Shown one piece after another: positions 26,016 to 33,903 of a DNA stretch of 38,048 nucleotides (positions are counted from its first letter, which is position 1; every line of letters starts with the position of its first letter). Below the pieces are notes generated by a model. It was not told where the DNA came from and did not search any database. It was given only the letters and a program-made list of their open reading frames with translations. The translations under genes were made by a program, and so were the position numbers. The DNA comes from Selenomonadaceae bacterium (lineage in GTDB: Bacteria; Bacillota; Negativicutes; Selenomonadales; Selenomonadaceae), in assembly GCA_017553205.1 (NCBI GenBank), contig JAFZMV010000019.1:1-38048 (forward strand), written 5' to 3'.

Positions 26016-26480
26016 TCAATTAAAATATTCTACGACTGCCATGACAAAATATGTAAATCCCGCCGCAATTAAAGGTCCTACTGCAATTCCCTTGAAAAAA
26101 AATACTCCTATCATCGTGCCGACAATCAAAGCAGGAATTACATTCGGATTAGACTGCATGAGCGGAACCCCAAATCCTCCCGAAATAGCCGCCAAAAGTC
26201 CAGCAGTCACCGCCACAATTCCTATCGGAGTTTTGAAAGAATCAATCATAGTTTGAATTGTAACAGTGCCGTCGGCAATCGGAACTAAAACCGCCGCCGT
26301 CAAAATTATTATCCCAAGCTGTAAACCATGACCGCCCATATATTCCAAAACCATCGGAGAATTTGTTATCTGTCCGAAAACTTTTAATCCGATTATAAGA
26401 ATTGACGCATATATTACCGTTGTATTGTGACCAAGCACACTCAAAAAAAGTATAAGTCCAAGCGTCAAATATTCCGTCAT
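26016..26480 (-). CDS. UPF0756 (DUF441, YeaL-like) membrane protein
   Basis: Small integral membrane protein of 154 residues with four to five hydrophobic segments. Family landmarks are VLVPIADGTVTI, FKTPIGIVAVTAGLLAA, ISGGFGVPLMQSNPNVIPAL and LIVGTMIGVFFFKGIAVGPL. Function is unknown across the family. ATG 26480 lies behind a modest GGAG. It is divergent from the transaldolase-like gene, with about 185 bases between that contain the aldolase promoter. Downstream lies the transposon graveyard. Confidence 0.9.
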   Translation of the reverse strand: MTEYLTLGLILFLSVLGHNTTVIYASILIIGLKVFGQITNSPMVLEYMGGHGLQLGIIILTAAVLVPIADGTVTIQTMIDSFKTPIGIVAVTAGLLAAISGGFGVPLMQSNPNVIPALIVGTMIGVFFFKGIAVGPLIAAGFTYFVMAVVEYFN

Positions 26481-26575
26481 GTAATCACTCCAAAAAATAA
26501 ACGCAGAAAATTTTTTCGTGTTTTATAGTACTAAAGTTATTTTCAAAATTCAAGTTTGTTACGGAATTTTTTATT

Positions 26576-26605
26576 TTGCGGAAAAAATATTTTTCGTGTT
26601 ATAAT
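26576..26605 (+). promoter_or_regulatory. Promoter for the transaldolase-like gene
   Basis: TTGCGG (26576-26581), an 18-base spacer and perfect TATAAT (26600-26605), about 60 bases before the ATG. The -35 is weak and the -10 strong. Confidence 0.6.
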
Positions 26606-26665
26606 CAAAAAAAATTTACGTTGGATTTTCGTATTGAAAATTGTCGAACGGAAGGAGAAATTTTT

Positions 26666-27343
26666 ATGAAACTTATGATTGATGACGCTCACATTGAGCA
26701 GATTAAAAAAATTTATGAATTTTACCCCGTTGACGGTGTGACAACTAATCCGTCCATTTTGTACAAAGTCGGCAGAAAACCTTTTGAAGTACTGAAGGAA
26801 ATCCGCGAATTTATCGGAGAAAATTCTGAAATGCATGTTCAGGCGACTGCGGAAACTGCAGAAGGCATGGTTGAGGACGCAAAATATATTTTGGAACAGC
26901 TTGGTGAAAATACTTTCATCAAAATTCCTGCAATTCAGGAAGGGTTCAAAGCAATGAAAATTTTGCACAGAGAAAATATGAAATTTACTGCGACGGCAAT
27001 TTATACTCCCATGCAGGCATTTTTGGCGGCAAAAGCCGGAGCAAGTTATACCGCACCTTATGTAAATCGTCTGGACAATCTCGGCTATGACGGAGTTCAA
27101 GTTGCAAAAGATATTCACGATATTTTTTGTGAAAATGATTTTGATACTGAAGTTTTGGCGGCAAGTTTCAAAAATTCTCAACAGATTTTGGAACTTTGCA
27201 AATATGGAGTCGGTGCCGCTACTGTTGCACCGGACGTAATTTTTTCGCTTGTTAAAAATAAAGTCGTTGAGTCTGCAGTTGATGATTTTATTTCTGATTT
27301 TACAAAACTTGTCGGCGAAGGAAAAACCATGAAAGACTGCTAA
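26666..27343 (+). CDS. Transaldolase-like / fructose-6-phosphate aldolase family protein
   Basis: Class I aldolase of the small transaldolase (FSA/TalC) type, 225 residues forming a TIM barrel. LMIDDAH opens the barrel, followed by VDGVTTNPSIL and FIKIPAIQEG, where the lysine is the Schiff-base residue. FTATAIYTPMQAFLAAKAGASYTAPYVNRLD and LAASFKNSQQI are further family blocks. It could act as a transaldolase in the pentose phosphate route or as an aldolase on fructose-6-phosphate-like sugars; sequence alone does not separate these. ATG 26666 follows GGAAGGAG. A longer frame is open upstream but contains the promoter. The next gene begins 35 bases later without a terminator. Confidence 0.9.
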   Translation: MKLMIDDAHIEQIKKIYEFYPVDGVTTNPSILYKVGRKPFEVLKEIREFIGENSEMHVQATAETAEGMVEDAKYILEQLGENTFIKIPAIQEGFKAMKILHRENMKFTATAIYTPMQAFLAAKAGASYTAPYVNRLDNLGYDGVQVAKDIHDIFCENDFDTEVLAASFKNSQQILELCKYGVGAATVAPDVIFSLVKNKVVESAVDDFISDFTKLVGEGKTMKDC

Positions 27344-27378
27344 ATTAATTCTTGAATCAGAATAAGAAGGGGGATTTT

Positions 27379-29286
27379 ATGGAAAACTTAAATATTTTGA
27401 TTAAAAGAAAGAATGAACTTAACCGAACCATTCAAGAAATTGACATGTTGGCGGCTGAAAGTACTGCGAAAGTTTTAGATGCAATAGATCGTCAGCGTTG
27501 GTTTTTCTTTGACGAAACATCTCAAATTATTTTTGACAGAGAAACGGGATTAATCTGGGCTAATCTGGATCATTTTCCTTGGAAAAAAGACGACGAAGAA
27601 CAACTCGTTTATTCTGACGAAAATGATTACAAAGAAGTTACTGAACTGCTTGAAGAAATGAATTATCAAAATTTCGGCGGTTACGGCAGCTGGAAAATTC
27701 CGACACATATTGAACTTTGGAAACTGGTTGAAGATAAATCATTTCCTTTTTGCGAAGGTAACAACTGGAACATAAGAAAACGTTGCTATTGGTGCGTGAG
27801 TTATAAGAATAATATTGCGTCAAAAGATTTGGACGACTCTCCTGCAGACGCGGACATAAAATCTAATCATTCAGTTTTTGTAATTCCCTGCAGTCATGAA
27901 TTTATAACGGAAAATTTTTCGGGAACGTCTAAAGAAATTCTTGAAATTTTTGATAAAAATAATCTTATTCCGAAATTTGACGACGAAGAAATTTCAAAGA
28001 TTTACAGAAAAATTTTTGTCGAAAAAGTTATGGCTCGCCGTCAGGCAGTCTTAAATCAAATTCTGGAAATTGATCAGAAGATTGAAGAAATTGAAAACGA
28101 AGAACCTATAACAACCGTAAATTTTGACTATAAAGATTTGCTGGAAAAATTTAACATCGCCGAAATTGAAAAATCGCCGATAAAATATTATAAAGCGGTT
28201 TTTGATTTGTCTTATGATCTGTCCAAAGTTATTTACGAATACGCCTACACTCACAAAAAAATAATCAGTGAATTTACAAATGCTGCCATGAAACTTGACA
28301 ATCAGTATGTCGAATGTGACAAACTTACTGCGGAAGAAAATTCATTTTTGGAAGAAAGACAAAAATTTTTGGCACGTCATCTTAAGCCCGGCATAGAAGA
28401 AGTAAGCAAACAAATTTCTGCCGTCAAAGCTCAAGCGGAAGATTTTAACGCAAGAATCGAAAAAATAAATAACGGTTCCAATTCAATAAAAGAGTTTGCC
28501 GAATTGGAAAAAGAACCCCGCGTCAGTTTTGAATTTTTGATAGAAAATTTGGGAAATCTTATTATAGATGCTCAAAAGCGGGTAGATTTTTTCATTGCTC
28601 ATAAAAATTTTGTCGCTGAAATTATGAATCAGTGGGAAATTTGGAGCGAGGATTATAAATCTTTCGGAACAAATTTGTGTGAAGATTTTATGAGAATTTG
28701 CCAGAAAGACGGCATTGACAAAAACCTTTCTCAGAAATGGGCAGGCGAATGGAGAAATAAAAGATTTATTATCGAAGAAAGATTTTTGCCGCTTATTGAA
28801 TACTGCCTGTTTGGAAATCTTTTGGACGGAAACGGTGCAGAGGCTTTGAAACTTTTGCAGGTTTACAAAGAGGATATCGACAAATTTTATTTGAACGACA
28901 GAAAAAATATTCATAAAAAATTTTTCTCCGCAAGTGACAGCGGTTTTCGCGAACAACTTGAAATCGGAAGTGCCATTCGCAGATTTAACGCGAAATTTCA
29001 TCATGAACTGAAAAAAATTATTTTCGACTGCAGAAGAGAAGACGAAAAACATTTTCTTTTGATTTGGGCAAGACCTTTTTCAACTATGCCGATTGATATT
29101 ATAATGAATTTCGTTAGCGAAAAGAATTTTGAAAAAGTTCCGCCAAAAATTTTGAGGCAGTTTGAAGAATTGAGAAACAGAAATCTTACTGATTATCTTT
29201 CAGACAGTCAGGCTTATACCGCCGCGATTGAAAAATACAAAAATGATTTTGACAATCTCATAAAAGAAGTACAAAAATTTTTCTGA
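27379..29286 (+). CDS. DUF1566-like protein with long helical C-terminal region
   Basis: 635 residues of unknown function. An N-terminal coiled coil (1-35) leads into a Lcl/DUF1566-type domain (about 40-180). Its landmarks are QRWFFFDE, DRETGLIWANLDHFPW, YGSWKIPTHIELWKLVED and CYWCVSYKN. In that family the W-x-(I/L)-PT-x-x-EL pattern is typical. The remaining 450 residues are charged and helical, with coiled-coil stretches and no membrane segment. The start is ATG 27379 because AAGGGGG lies just upstream; an upstream TTG precedes that site. A frameshifted paralogue of the N-terminal part lies at 33440-33790. It is probably co-transcribed with the aldolase gene. Confidence 0.65.
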   Translation: MENLNILIKRKNELNRTIQEIDMLAAESTAKVLDAIDRQRWFFFDETSQIIFDRETGLIWANLDHFPWKKDDEEQLVYSDENDYKEVTELLEEMNYQNFGGYGSWKIPTHIELWKLVEDKSFPFCEGNNWNIRKRCYWCVSYKNNIASKDLDDSPADADIKSNHSVFVIPCSHEFITENFSGTSKEILEIFDKNNLIPKFDDEEISKIYRKIFVEKVMARRQAVLNQILEIDQKIEEIENEEPITTVNFDYKDLLEKFNIAEIEKSPIKYYKAVFDLSYDLSKVIYEYAYTHKKIISEFTNAAMKLDNQYVECDKLTAEENSFLEERQKFLARHLKPGIEEVSKQISAVKAQAEDFNARIEKINNGSNSIKEFAELEKEPRVSFEFLIENLGNLIIDAQKRVDFFIAHKNFVAEIMNQWEIWSEDYKSFGTNLCEDFMRICQKDGIDKNLSQKWAGEWRNKRFIIEERFLPLIEYCLFGNLLDGNGAEALKLLQVYKEDIDKFYLNDRKNIHKKFFSASDSGFREQLEIGSAIRRFNAKFHHELKKIIFDCRREDEKHFLLIWARPFSTMPIDIIMNFVSEKNFEKVPPKILRQFEELRNRNLTDYLSDSQAYTAAIEKYKNDFDNLIKEVQKFF

Positions 29287-29343
29287 AAAGTCGATAATAC
29301 TTGTGTCAAAATATAAAAAAATTTTTGGAGGTATGGTAAAAAA

Positions 29344-30246
29344 ATGTGGAGAGGACTTTACACTGCGGCAACGGGAATGATAACCGAACAACAACGCACT
29401 GACGTTATCTCAAATAATTTAGCCAACGCCGCTACTACAGGATACAAACATGATAAAGCAATTCACAGAGAATTTGAAAATATGTTAATCCGCAGAGTTT
29501 ATGACCATGAGGACGGCGGAACTGTCGGAATGGTTGCTGACGGTTTTAATTCGCTGGGAAATCTCGGAACAAGCAGTGTTGATGTAACTCAGTTCAAAGG
29601 ATTTAATGCAGATCCGTTTAACAGTCCGGCGATTGGTCGTCTTGGTCTTGGTGATTATATTGATGAAATTGCCGTTGATTATTCGCAGGGAGCATTTGAA
29701 ACGACGGGAAATACTTTTGATTTGGCAATAGCGGGACAGGGATTTTTTGCTGTTCAGACTCCAAACGGTGTGCGTTATACTCGTAACGGAGCATTTTTTG
29801 TAAATCAAAATGGAGTTTTACAGGATATTCGCGGATATAATGTTCTCGGAAGAAATGGAAACAATATTACAATTCCAAGAAATGTTTCCCGCGAAAAAAT
29901 TGTTGTTACAAGTGACGGAAGTATTTCATATACGAATAATAACGGACAGCAGCAACAAATAGGGCAACTCCAATTTGTACAATTTGCCAACCGTCTTCAG
30001 ATTCAAAAACAAGGCGATAATCTTTTTTACGCGGTTGCAGACAATAACGGAAATGTTGCTCAACCTCAACAGGCAACTGGAGAAATTTTACAGGGTATGC
30101 TTGAAAAATCTAACGTTGAAATTGTCCGCGAAATGGTTGAACTTATTCATAATCACAGAGTTTACGAGGCAAACGCAAAAGCCGTCACAACTCAAGACAC
30201 AATGCTTGACGCTTCAGTCAATCAGGTCGGCAGAATCGGCGGTTAA
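29344..30246 (+). CDS. Flagellar hook-basal body rod protein, FlgF/FlgG family
   Basis: Structural protein of the flagellar rod, 300 residues. The N-terminal motif GLYTAATGMITEQQRTDVI with SNNLANAATTGYK and the C-terminal coiled region (LEKSNVEIVREMVELIHNHR, VYEANAKAVTTQDTML) are the paired rod-protein ends. The middle holds FDLAIAGQGFFAVQTPNG and VRYTRNGAFFVNQNGVL. It could be FlgF, FlgG or one of the FlhO/FlhP-like pair; such genes normally occur in tandem, but only one copy is here. ATG 29344 follows GGAGG. It is followed by a repeat string and a weak terminator. No other flagellar gene is in the window. Confidence 0.92.
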   Translation: MWRGLYTAATGMITEQQRTDVISNNLANAATTGYKHDKAIHREFENMLIRRVYDHEDGGTVGMVADGFNSLGNLGTSSVDVTQFKGFNADPFNSPAIGRLGLGDYIDEIAVDYSQGAFETTGNTFDLAIAGQGFFAVQTPNGVRYTRNGAFFVNQNGVLQDIRGYNVLGRNGNNITIPRNVSREKIVVTSDGSISYTNNNGQQQQIGQLQFVQFANRLQIQKQGDNLFYAVADNNGNVAQPQQATGEILQGMLEKSNVEIVREMVELIHNHRVYEANAKAVTTQDTMLDASVNQVGRIGG

Positions 30247-30279
30247 GGATTAGAAGTTAGGAATTAGGAGTTAGGGATT
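30247..30279 (+). repeat. GGAATTAGGAGTTAGG-type repeat after the flagellar gene
   Basis: An imperfect tandem of 7-8 base units (GGATTAGAAGTTAGGAATTAGG and on) begins directly after the flagellar stop codon. It is the same class as 10073-10095 and 34461-34493. Confidence 0.6.
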
Positions 30280-30295
30280 TGTAAGATATTCTCAA

Positions 30296-30325
30296 GGGGA
30301 TTTTTTATGTGATCCCTATTTTTTA
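30296..30325 (+). terminator. Weak terminator after flagellar gene
   Basis: GGGGAT (30296-30301) and ATCCCT (30312-30317) pair (one G-T), followed by a T-rich tail. It lies 50 bases after the stop. Confidence 0.5.
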
Positions 30326-30402
30326 TTTCCTGAAATTTTAAAAACAACGGCTTCAATAGCTTTTTGAGAAAACTGTCTGATAAAAATTTGCTTGAGGCTG
30401 TC

Positions 30403-30432
30403 TTGACAAAATATCGTTGAGAATGAAATAAT
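30403..30432 (+). promoter_or_regulatory. Promoter for second calcium-binding repeat gene
   Basis: Perfect TTGACA (30403-30408), an 18-base spacer and AATAAT (30427-30432), about 50 bases before the ATG. Confidence 0.65.
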
Positions 30433-30481
30433 GCGCCATATATTTTTGGTAGTTTTTTGGTATTTGAAAGGGGTTTTTCTG

Positions 30482-32299
30482 ATGAAGAAAAATTTTTTTG
30501 TTCTTCAGCGTTTTGCGAAAAAAATTAAATTGACCAACAAAGATGACGTTTACTCCAACTCGGAAGAAAACAGAATTGTTTACGCACTCGGTGGCAACGA
30601 TTCAATTTATAACACTGGAACTGGAGATTATGTTACCATCAGTGGCGGAAAAGGCGATGACACGATTAAAAATTATGGGGGTTATGTTTCAGTCGACGGC
30701 GAGGCTGGTAATGATTACATTAGTAGCGGGTATTCTGTTTCTTTCAGTTATGGATATTACTATGCCACTCTCAATGGTGGCACTCTCAATGGTGGAGACG
30801 GCAACGATACTATTTCCAGTTATGGAAGAAATGCAAAAATTGACGGCGGAGACGGCGATGATAAGATTTCCAGTTCTGGTTACAATTCAACAATTAATGG
30901 CGGAGACGGCAACGATTCTATTTACGGTCACAATTCAACAATTAATGGCGGAGACGGCGATGATACTATTTCCGGTTCTGGAATCATCGACGGCGGGTCT
31001 GGCAACGATTATATTTCCAGTTATTCAAAAAATAATTTAATTCAATATGCTTCAGGCGATGGCAACGATACTATTTTGGGATTTGATTCCAGCGATACCT
31101 TACAAATTACCGAAGGCAATTTTACGACAACGAAAAGTGGCAGTGATTTTATCGTAAAAGTTGGAAAGCAAAAAATTATTCTGAAAGATTCCGTGAAAAG
31201 TAAATACGACAAAATTCACATAAAAAATTCTGCTGGAAAAACTGTTGTTTATAACGACTGGAAGAAATGGATCGGTACTTCCAGCGACGACAGCTTTGTA
31301 AATTATTGCGATAATGTCGCTCTGTATGCAAAAGCCGGTCATGATTCTATTAGCAATTATAAATCTGATGTAACAATCGAAGGTGGAACTGGCGATGATA
31401 CTATTTCCAGTTCTGGAATCAATGCAAAAATTGACGGCGGAAAAGGCGATGATAAGATTTCCAGTTCTGGAATCAATGCAAAAATTGACGGCGGAACTGG
31501 CGATGATACGATTGAAAATTATGGGGATTATGTTTCAGTCGACGGCGGAGCTGGCAATGATACTATTTCCAGTTATGGAATCAATGCAAAAATTGACGGC
31601 GGAACTGGCGATGATACTATTTCCAGTTCTGGAATCAATGCAAAAATCAACGGCGGAGCTGGCAATGATTATATCAGGGCATATAATGGTAGCGGTGTTT
31701 CTGGCTCAACAGTTGCTTATTATGCTACGCTCAACGGTGGAAAAGGTAACGACACCATTAACGCTGAAGCAGTAAATATCATAACCAACGGCGGCAAAGG
31801 TAATGATTGGATTAACGTTCATAGAGCCGATAACACAATCAGCGGCGGAAAGGGCAACGATTCTATCTCACTCTCCAGTTATGCAAAAAATAGTTTGGTT
31901 CAATACGCCACAGGTGACGGAAAAGATATTGTTCTCGGTTTTGATTCTGACGATACTTTGCAGATAACAAAAGGAAAATATTCCGTAAAAACCAAAGGCG
32001 ATGATGTCGTTGTTAGTGTCGGAAAAGGTTCAATAACTTTAAAAGGAATGGCGGGAGAAAAATTATCTATCACGAACGCCAAAGGAAAAACCACTAAAAA
32101 AACTTACGGCAAAGCAGTTTCAAATAATTCTGTTTCAGAACTTTGGTTTGACAGCGAAAATAATATTGTTCAAGATGATTTTGAGTCGATTATCGAAAAT
32201 AAATCTGATGTCGCTATTGAAAAATTTGCAGGTTCTGAAGTGACAAATTTAGCGTCGAAAACTTCTTTGACTGCGGGAATTGACTACGACAAAAATTAA
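30482..32299 (+). CDS. Second hemolysin-type calcium-binding repeat protein
   Basis: 605 residues made mostly of GGxGxD-type repeats (GGKGDDTIKNYG, GGDGNDTISSYG, GGTGDDTISSSG). The N-terminus is FFVLQRFAKKIKLTNKDDV, not a classic signal peptide. A non-repeat module occurs twice, as DGNDTILGFDSSDTLQIT and then KIILKDSV (about residues 195-260), and as DGKDIVLGFDSDDTLQIT and then SITLKGMAG (about 478-535). The layout is therefore two repeat blocks, each capped by this module. A 70-residue tail without repeats ends the protein and might be an export signal. Five exact-length 18-residue repeats lie at 301-390. ATG 30482 follows AAAGGGG; the frame opens earlier, across the promoter. Calcium binding and surface location are family knowledge. 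Confidence 0.8.
   Translation: MKKNFFVLQRFAKKIKLTNKDDVYSNSEENRIVYALGGNDSIYNTGTGDYVTISGGKGDDTIKNYGGYVSVDGEAGNDYISSGYSVSFSYGYYYATLNGGTLNGGDGNDTISSYGRNAKIDGGDGDDKISSSGYNSTINGGDGNDSIYGHNSTINGGDGDDTISGSGIIDGGSGNDYISSYSKNNLIQYASGDGNDTILGFDSSDTLQITEGNFTTTKSGSDFIVKVGKQKIILKDSVKSKYDKIHIKNSAGKTVVYNDWKKWIGTSSDDSFVNYCDNVALYAKAGHDSISNYKSDVTIEGGTGDDTISSSGINAKIDGGKGDDKISSSGINAKIDGGTGDDTIENYGDYVSVDGGAGNDTISSYGINAKIDGGTGDDTISSSGINAKINGGAGNDYIRAYNGSGVSGSTVAYYATLNGGKGNDTINAEAVNIITNGGKGNDWINVHRADNTISGGKGNDSISLSSYAKNSLVQYATGDGKDIVLGFDSDDTLQITKGKYSVKTKGDDVVVSVGKGSITLKGMAGEKLSITNAKGKTTKKTYGKAVSNNSVSELWFDSENNIVQDDFESIIENKSDVAIEKFAGSEVTNLASKTSLTAGIDYDKN
31382..31651 (+). repeat. Five tandem 54-bp units inside the calcium-binding gene
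   Basis: Units start at 31382, 31436, 31490, 31544 and 31598. Each encodes 18 residues of the form GG(T/K/A)GDDTISSSGINAKID. Units 1, 2 and 5 are nearly identical at DNA level, and the third is diverged (ENYGDYVSVD). Copy-number change by recombination would stay in frame. Confidence 0.9.
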
Positions 32300-32326
32300 C
32301 GTAAAAAATTTTTATTGACAGATGAA

Positions 32327-32360
32327 AAGACTTCTGAAAAAATTTCGGAGGTCTTTTTTT
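32327..32360 (+). terminator. Terminator after second calcium-binding gene
   Basis: AAGACTTC (32327-32334) pairs with GAGGTCTT (32348-32355, one G-T), followed by T. The right arm also contains the GGAGG that may serve the next gene's ATG at 32361. Confidence 0.75.
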
Positions 32361-33443
32361 ATGGCGAAAGGAGAAATTTTTTTGAACGAGCCAAAAATTT
32401 CTGTGGTTGTTCCACTGTACAACAGAAAATATTATATCGAAGATTGTATTTCAAGCGTGCTTAATCAAAGTTTTCAAGATTTTGAAATTATAATTCGTGA
32501 TGACTTTTCAAGTGACGGAGTTTGCGAATTTGTGGAAAAAATTTTTTCTGCAGAAATTTCTTCGGGAAAAATAAAATTGTTTCGTAATTCTGAAAATCTT
32601 GGAGAGTCGGCGACTCTAAAAAAACTTTTTAAAAACGCAACGGGAAAATATATAACAATTTTGCACAATGACGACTTATATTTAAAAAATGCGTTGGAAC
32701 ATCTTTATAAAGTTGCCGAAAAATTTCATGCGGACGTTGTTCACAGTACGGGAGTTTTAACTTCTCCAAAGGACGGAACAATTAAAGACGGCAGCACTTT
32801 GAAAAGAATTTTTCATGACGCTCACAATGTTGAAAATATTGAAGTGATGCCGAGTGATTTAAAATTTAGATTTAATGAATGGCTTTACGGCGGTATTTTT
32901 CAAGACGCACAATATAATATTTTCAGAAGAAAATTTCTTTTTGAAAGTAACATGATTGAGGAAATGGACGGCTGTGACAATTCTTTTCTTTCTCTGTTGT
33001 GGATAATGAAGGCGAAAATTTTTGTCAAAACTCCTGAAATTTTTTATATTCATCGAGATTCGCCGGACTCTCAAACAAATGACAGGTCTTTTTCGCCGCA
33101 AAAGTTGGAAAGGAATATTTCAACTCAAATTAAACTTTTCCGCCAAGTTGATAAATTTCTTTCTGATATGGATTTTTTCAAAGACGACAAAATTTCTGAT
33201 TATCTTGTAAAAGCAAAAATTTTTATGGCTCAAGAAAATTTGGACAGAGATAAAATATTGAATGGAAATAAAAATTACGCCGAACTTTACAAGTTGACGG
33301 AAGATATTTTTAAAAAAATTTTTGGTTCTGACGGAGTATATTTGGCACTTCTTTATCACTGGGGACATATTATGCAATTCAAAAAAAGTGAAGCAAAAAA
33401 ATTACTTTTGAATTGCTTAAAAACTTTGGACAACGACATTTAA
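32361..33443 (+). CDS. Family 2 glycosyltransferase
   Basis: GT-A fold transferase of about 360 residues. The donor-binding N-terminus is ISVVVPLYNRKYYIEDCISS, then VLNQSFQDFEIIIRDDFSSD; the metal site is ILHNDDLYL (DXD-like NDD). EMDGCDNSFLSLLWIMKA is the probable acceptor-site region. The C-terminal 100 residues are helical. There are no membrane spans. The start is uncertain: ATG 32361 follows GGAGG at 9 bases, but that site lies in the preceding terminator stem. TTG 32382 has a free AAAGGAG at good spacing and would start directly at NEPKISVVV. It is convergent with a pseudogene and shares a terminator with it. Product and acceptor unknown. Confidence 0.85.
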   Translation: MAKGEIFLNEPKISVVVPLYNRKYYIEDCISSVLNQSFQDFEIIIRDDFSSDGVCEFVEKIFSAEISSGKIKLFRNSENLGESATLKKLFKNATGKYITILHNDDLYLKNALEHLYKVAEKFHADVVHSTGVLTSPKDGTIKDGSTLKRIFHDAHNVENIEVMPSDLKFRFNEWLYGGIFQDAQYNIFRRKFLFESNMIEEMDGCDNSFLSLLWIMKAKIFVKTPEIFYIHRDSPDSQTNDRSFSPQKLERNISTQIKLFRQVDKFLSDMDFFKDDKISDYLVKAKIFMAQENLDRDKILNGNKNYAELYKLTEDIFKKIFGSDGVYLALLYHWGHIMQFKKSEAKKLLLNCLKTLDNDI

Positions 33444-33790
33444 ACAAAAAAATCCCCTCGAATCATCGAAGGGATTTTTTTATTTTTTTCTTGTAAAAAT
33501 TTTATTTCATTTATATCTTCAATCAAATTTCTGACTTCAATATATCTTGCGTCACGGGAATAACTAATATTTCCAGATTTGCAATAAGGAAAAAAATCTA
33601 AATTTGCCCATATAAGAGCGGTTTGGCTGTCAAAAATCAATTTTCGATTATTTTCAAAGAAAAACCAACGCTGATTTTTAATTGCGTCGAGAATTTTTTG
33701 CTTTCCTGTTACTGACAAATTTTCAAGTTTAAAAATTTTTTCTGCAGTTCAGATTTTTTTTTATTAAGATCGTCTAAATTTTTTATTGCA
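33440..33790 (-). pseudogene. Truncated, frameshifted paralogue of the DUF1566-like gene
   Basis: On the minus strand, NLDDLNKKKSELQKKFLNLK reads in one frame, then a shift near 33715-33735 leads to TGKQKILDAIKNQRWFFFEN and SQTALIWANLDFFPY in another. The 27379 gene has KVLDAIDRQRWFFFDE and DRETGLIWANLDHFPW. Similarity stops near residue 80 (EVRNLIEDIN), after which the frame runs through the terminator hairpin to its stop at 33440. The other 540 or so residues of the full-length relative are missing. No ribosome site is evident. A remnant of a duplication of the 27.4-kb gene or of its family. Confidence 0.7.
33451..33488. terminator. Terminator after glycosyltransferase gene
   Basis: AATCCCCTCGA and TCGAAGGGATT form an 11-base stem with one mismatch, loop ATCA, then T7. 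The minus strand also has a T run, so it may act both ways. Confidence 0.85.
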
Positions 33791-33903
33791 CATCTCCGAG
33801 AAAAATTTTTCGGAAACTCTTTCTACTTGCAAAGAAAATTTCCTGCACAAAAATTTTTTGAAAATGTTATAATCTCAACCAAAAAAGTTTGGAGAGAAGT
33901 TTT

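Noticed and set aside
26543..27181. Minus-strand frame of 212 codons over the transaldolase-like gene
   Set aside because: Shadow of a conserved aldolase whose promoter, ribosome site and motifs are on the plus strand.
28483..29052. Minus-strand open frame of 189 codons inside the DUF1566-like gene
   Set aside because: Composition is that of reverse-complemented Lys/Glu-rich coding sequence; no start signals.
31382..31651. Regular repeats that could suggest a CRISPR array
   Set aside because: Unit length is exactly 54 bases with no unique spacers, in frame, encoding calcium-binding repeats.
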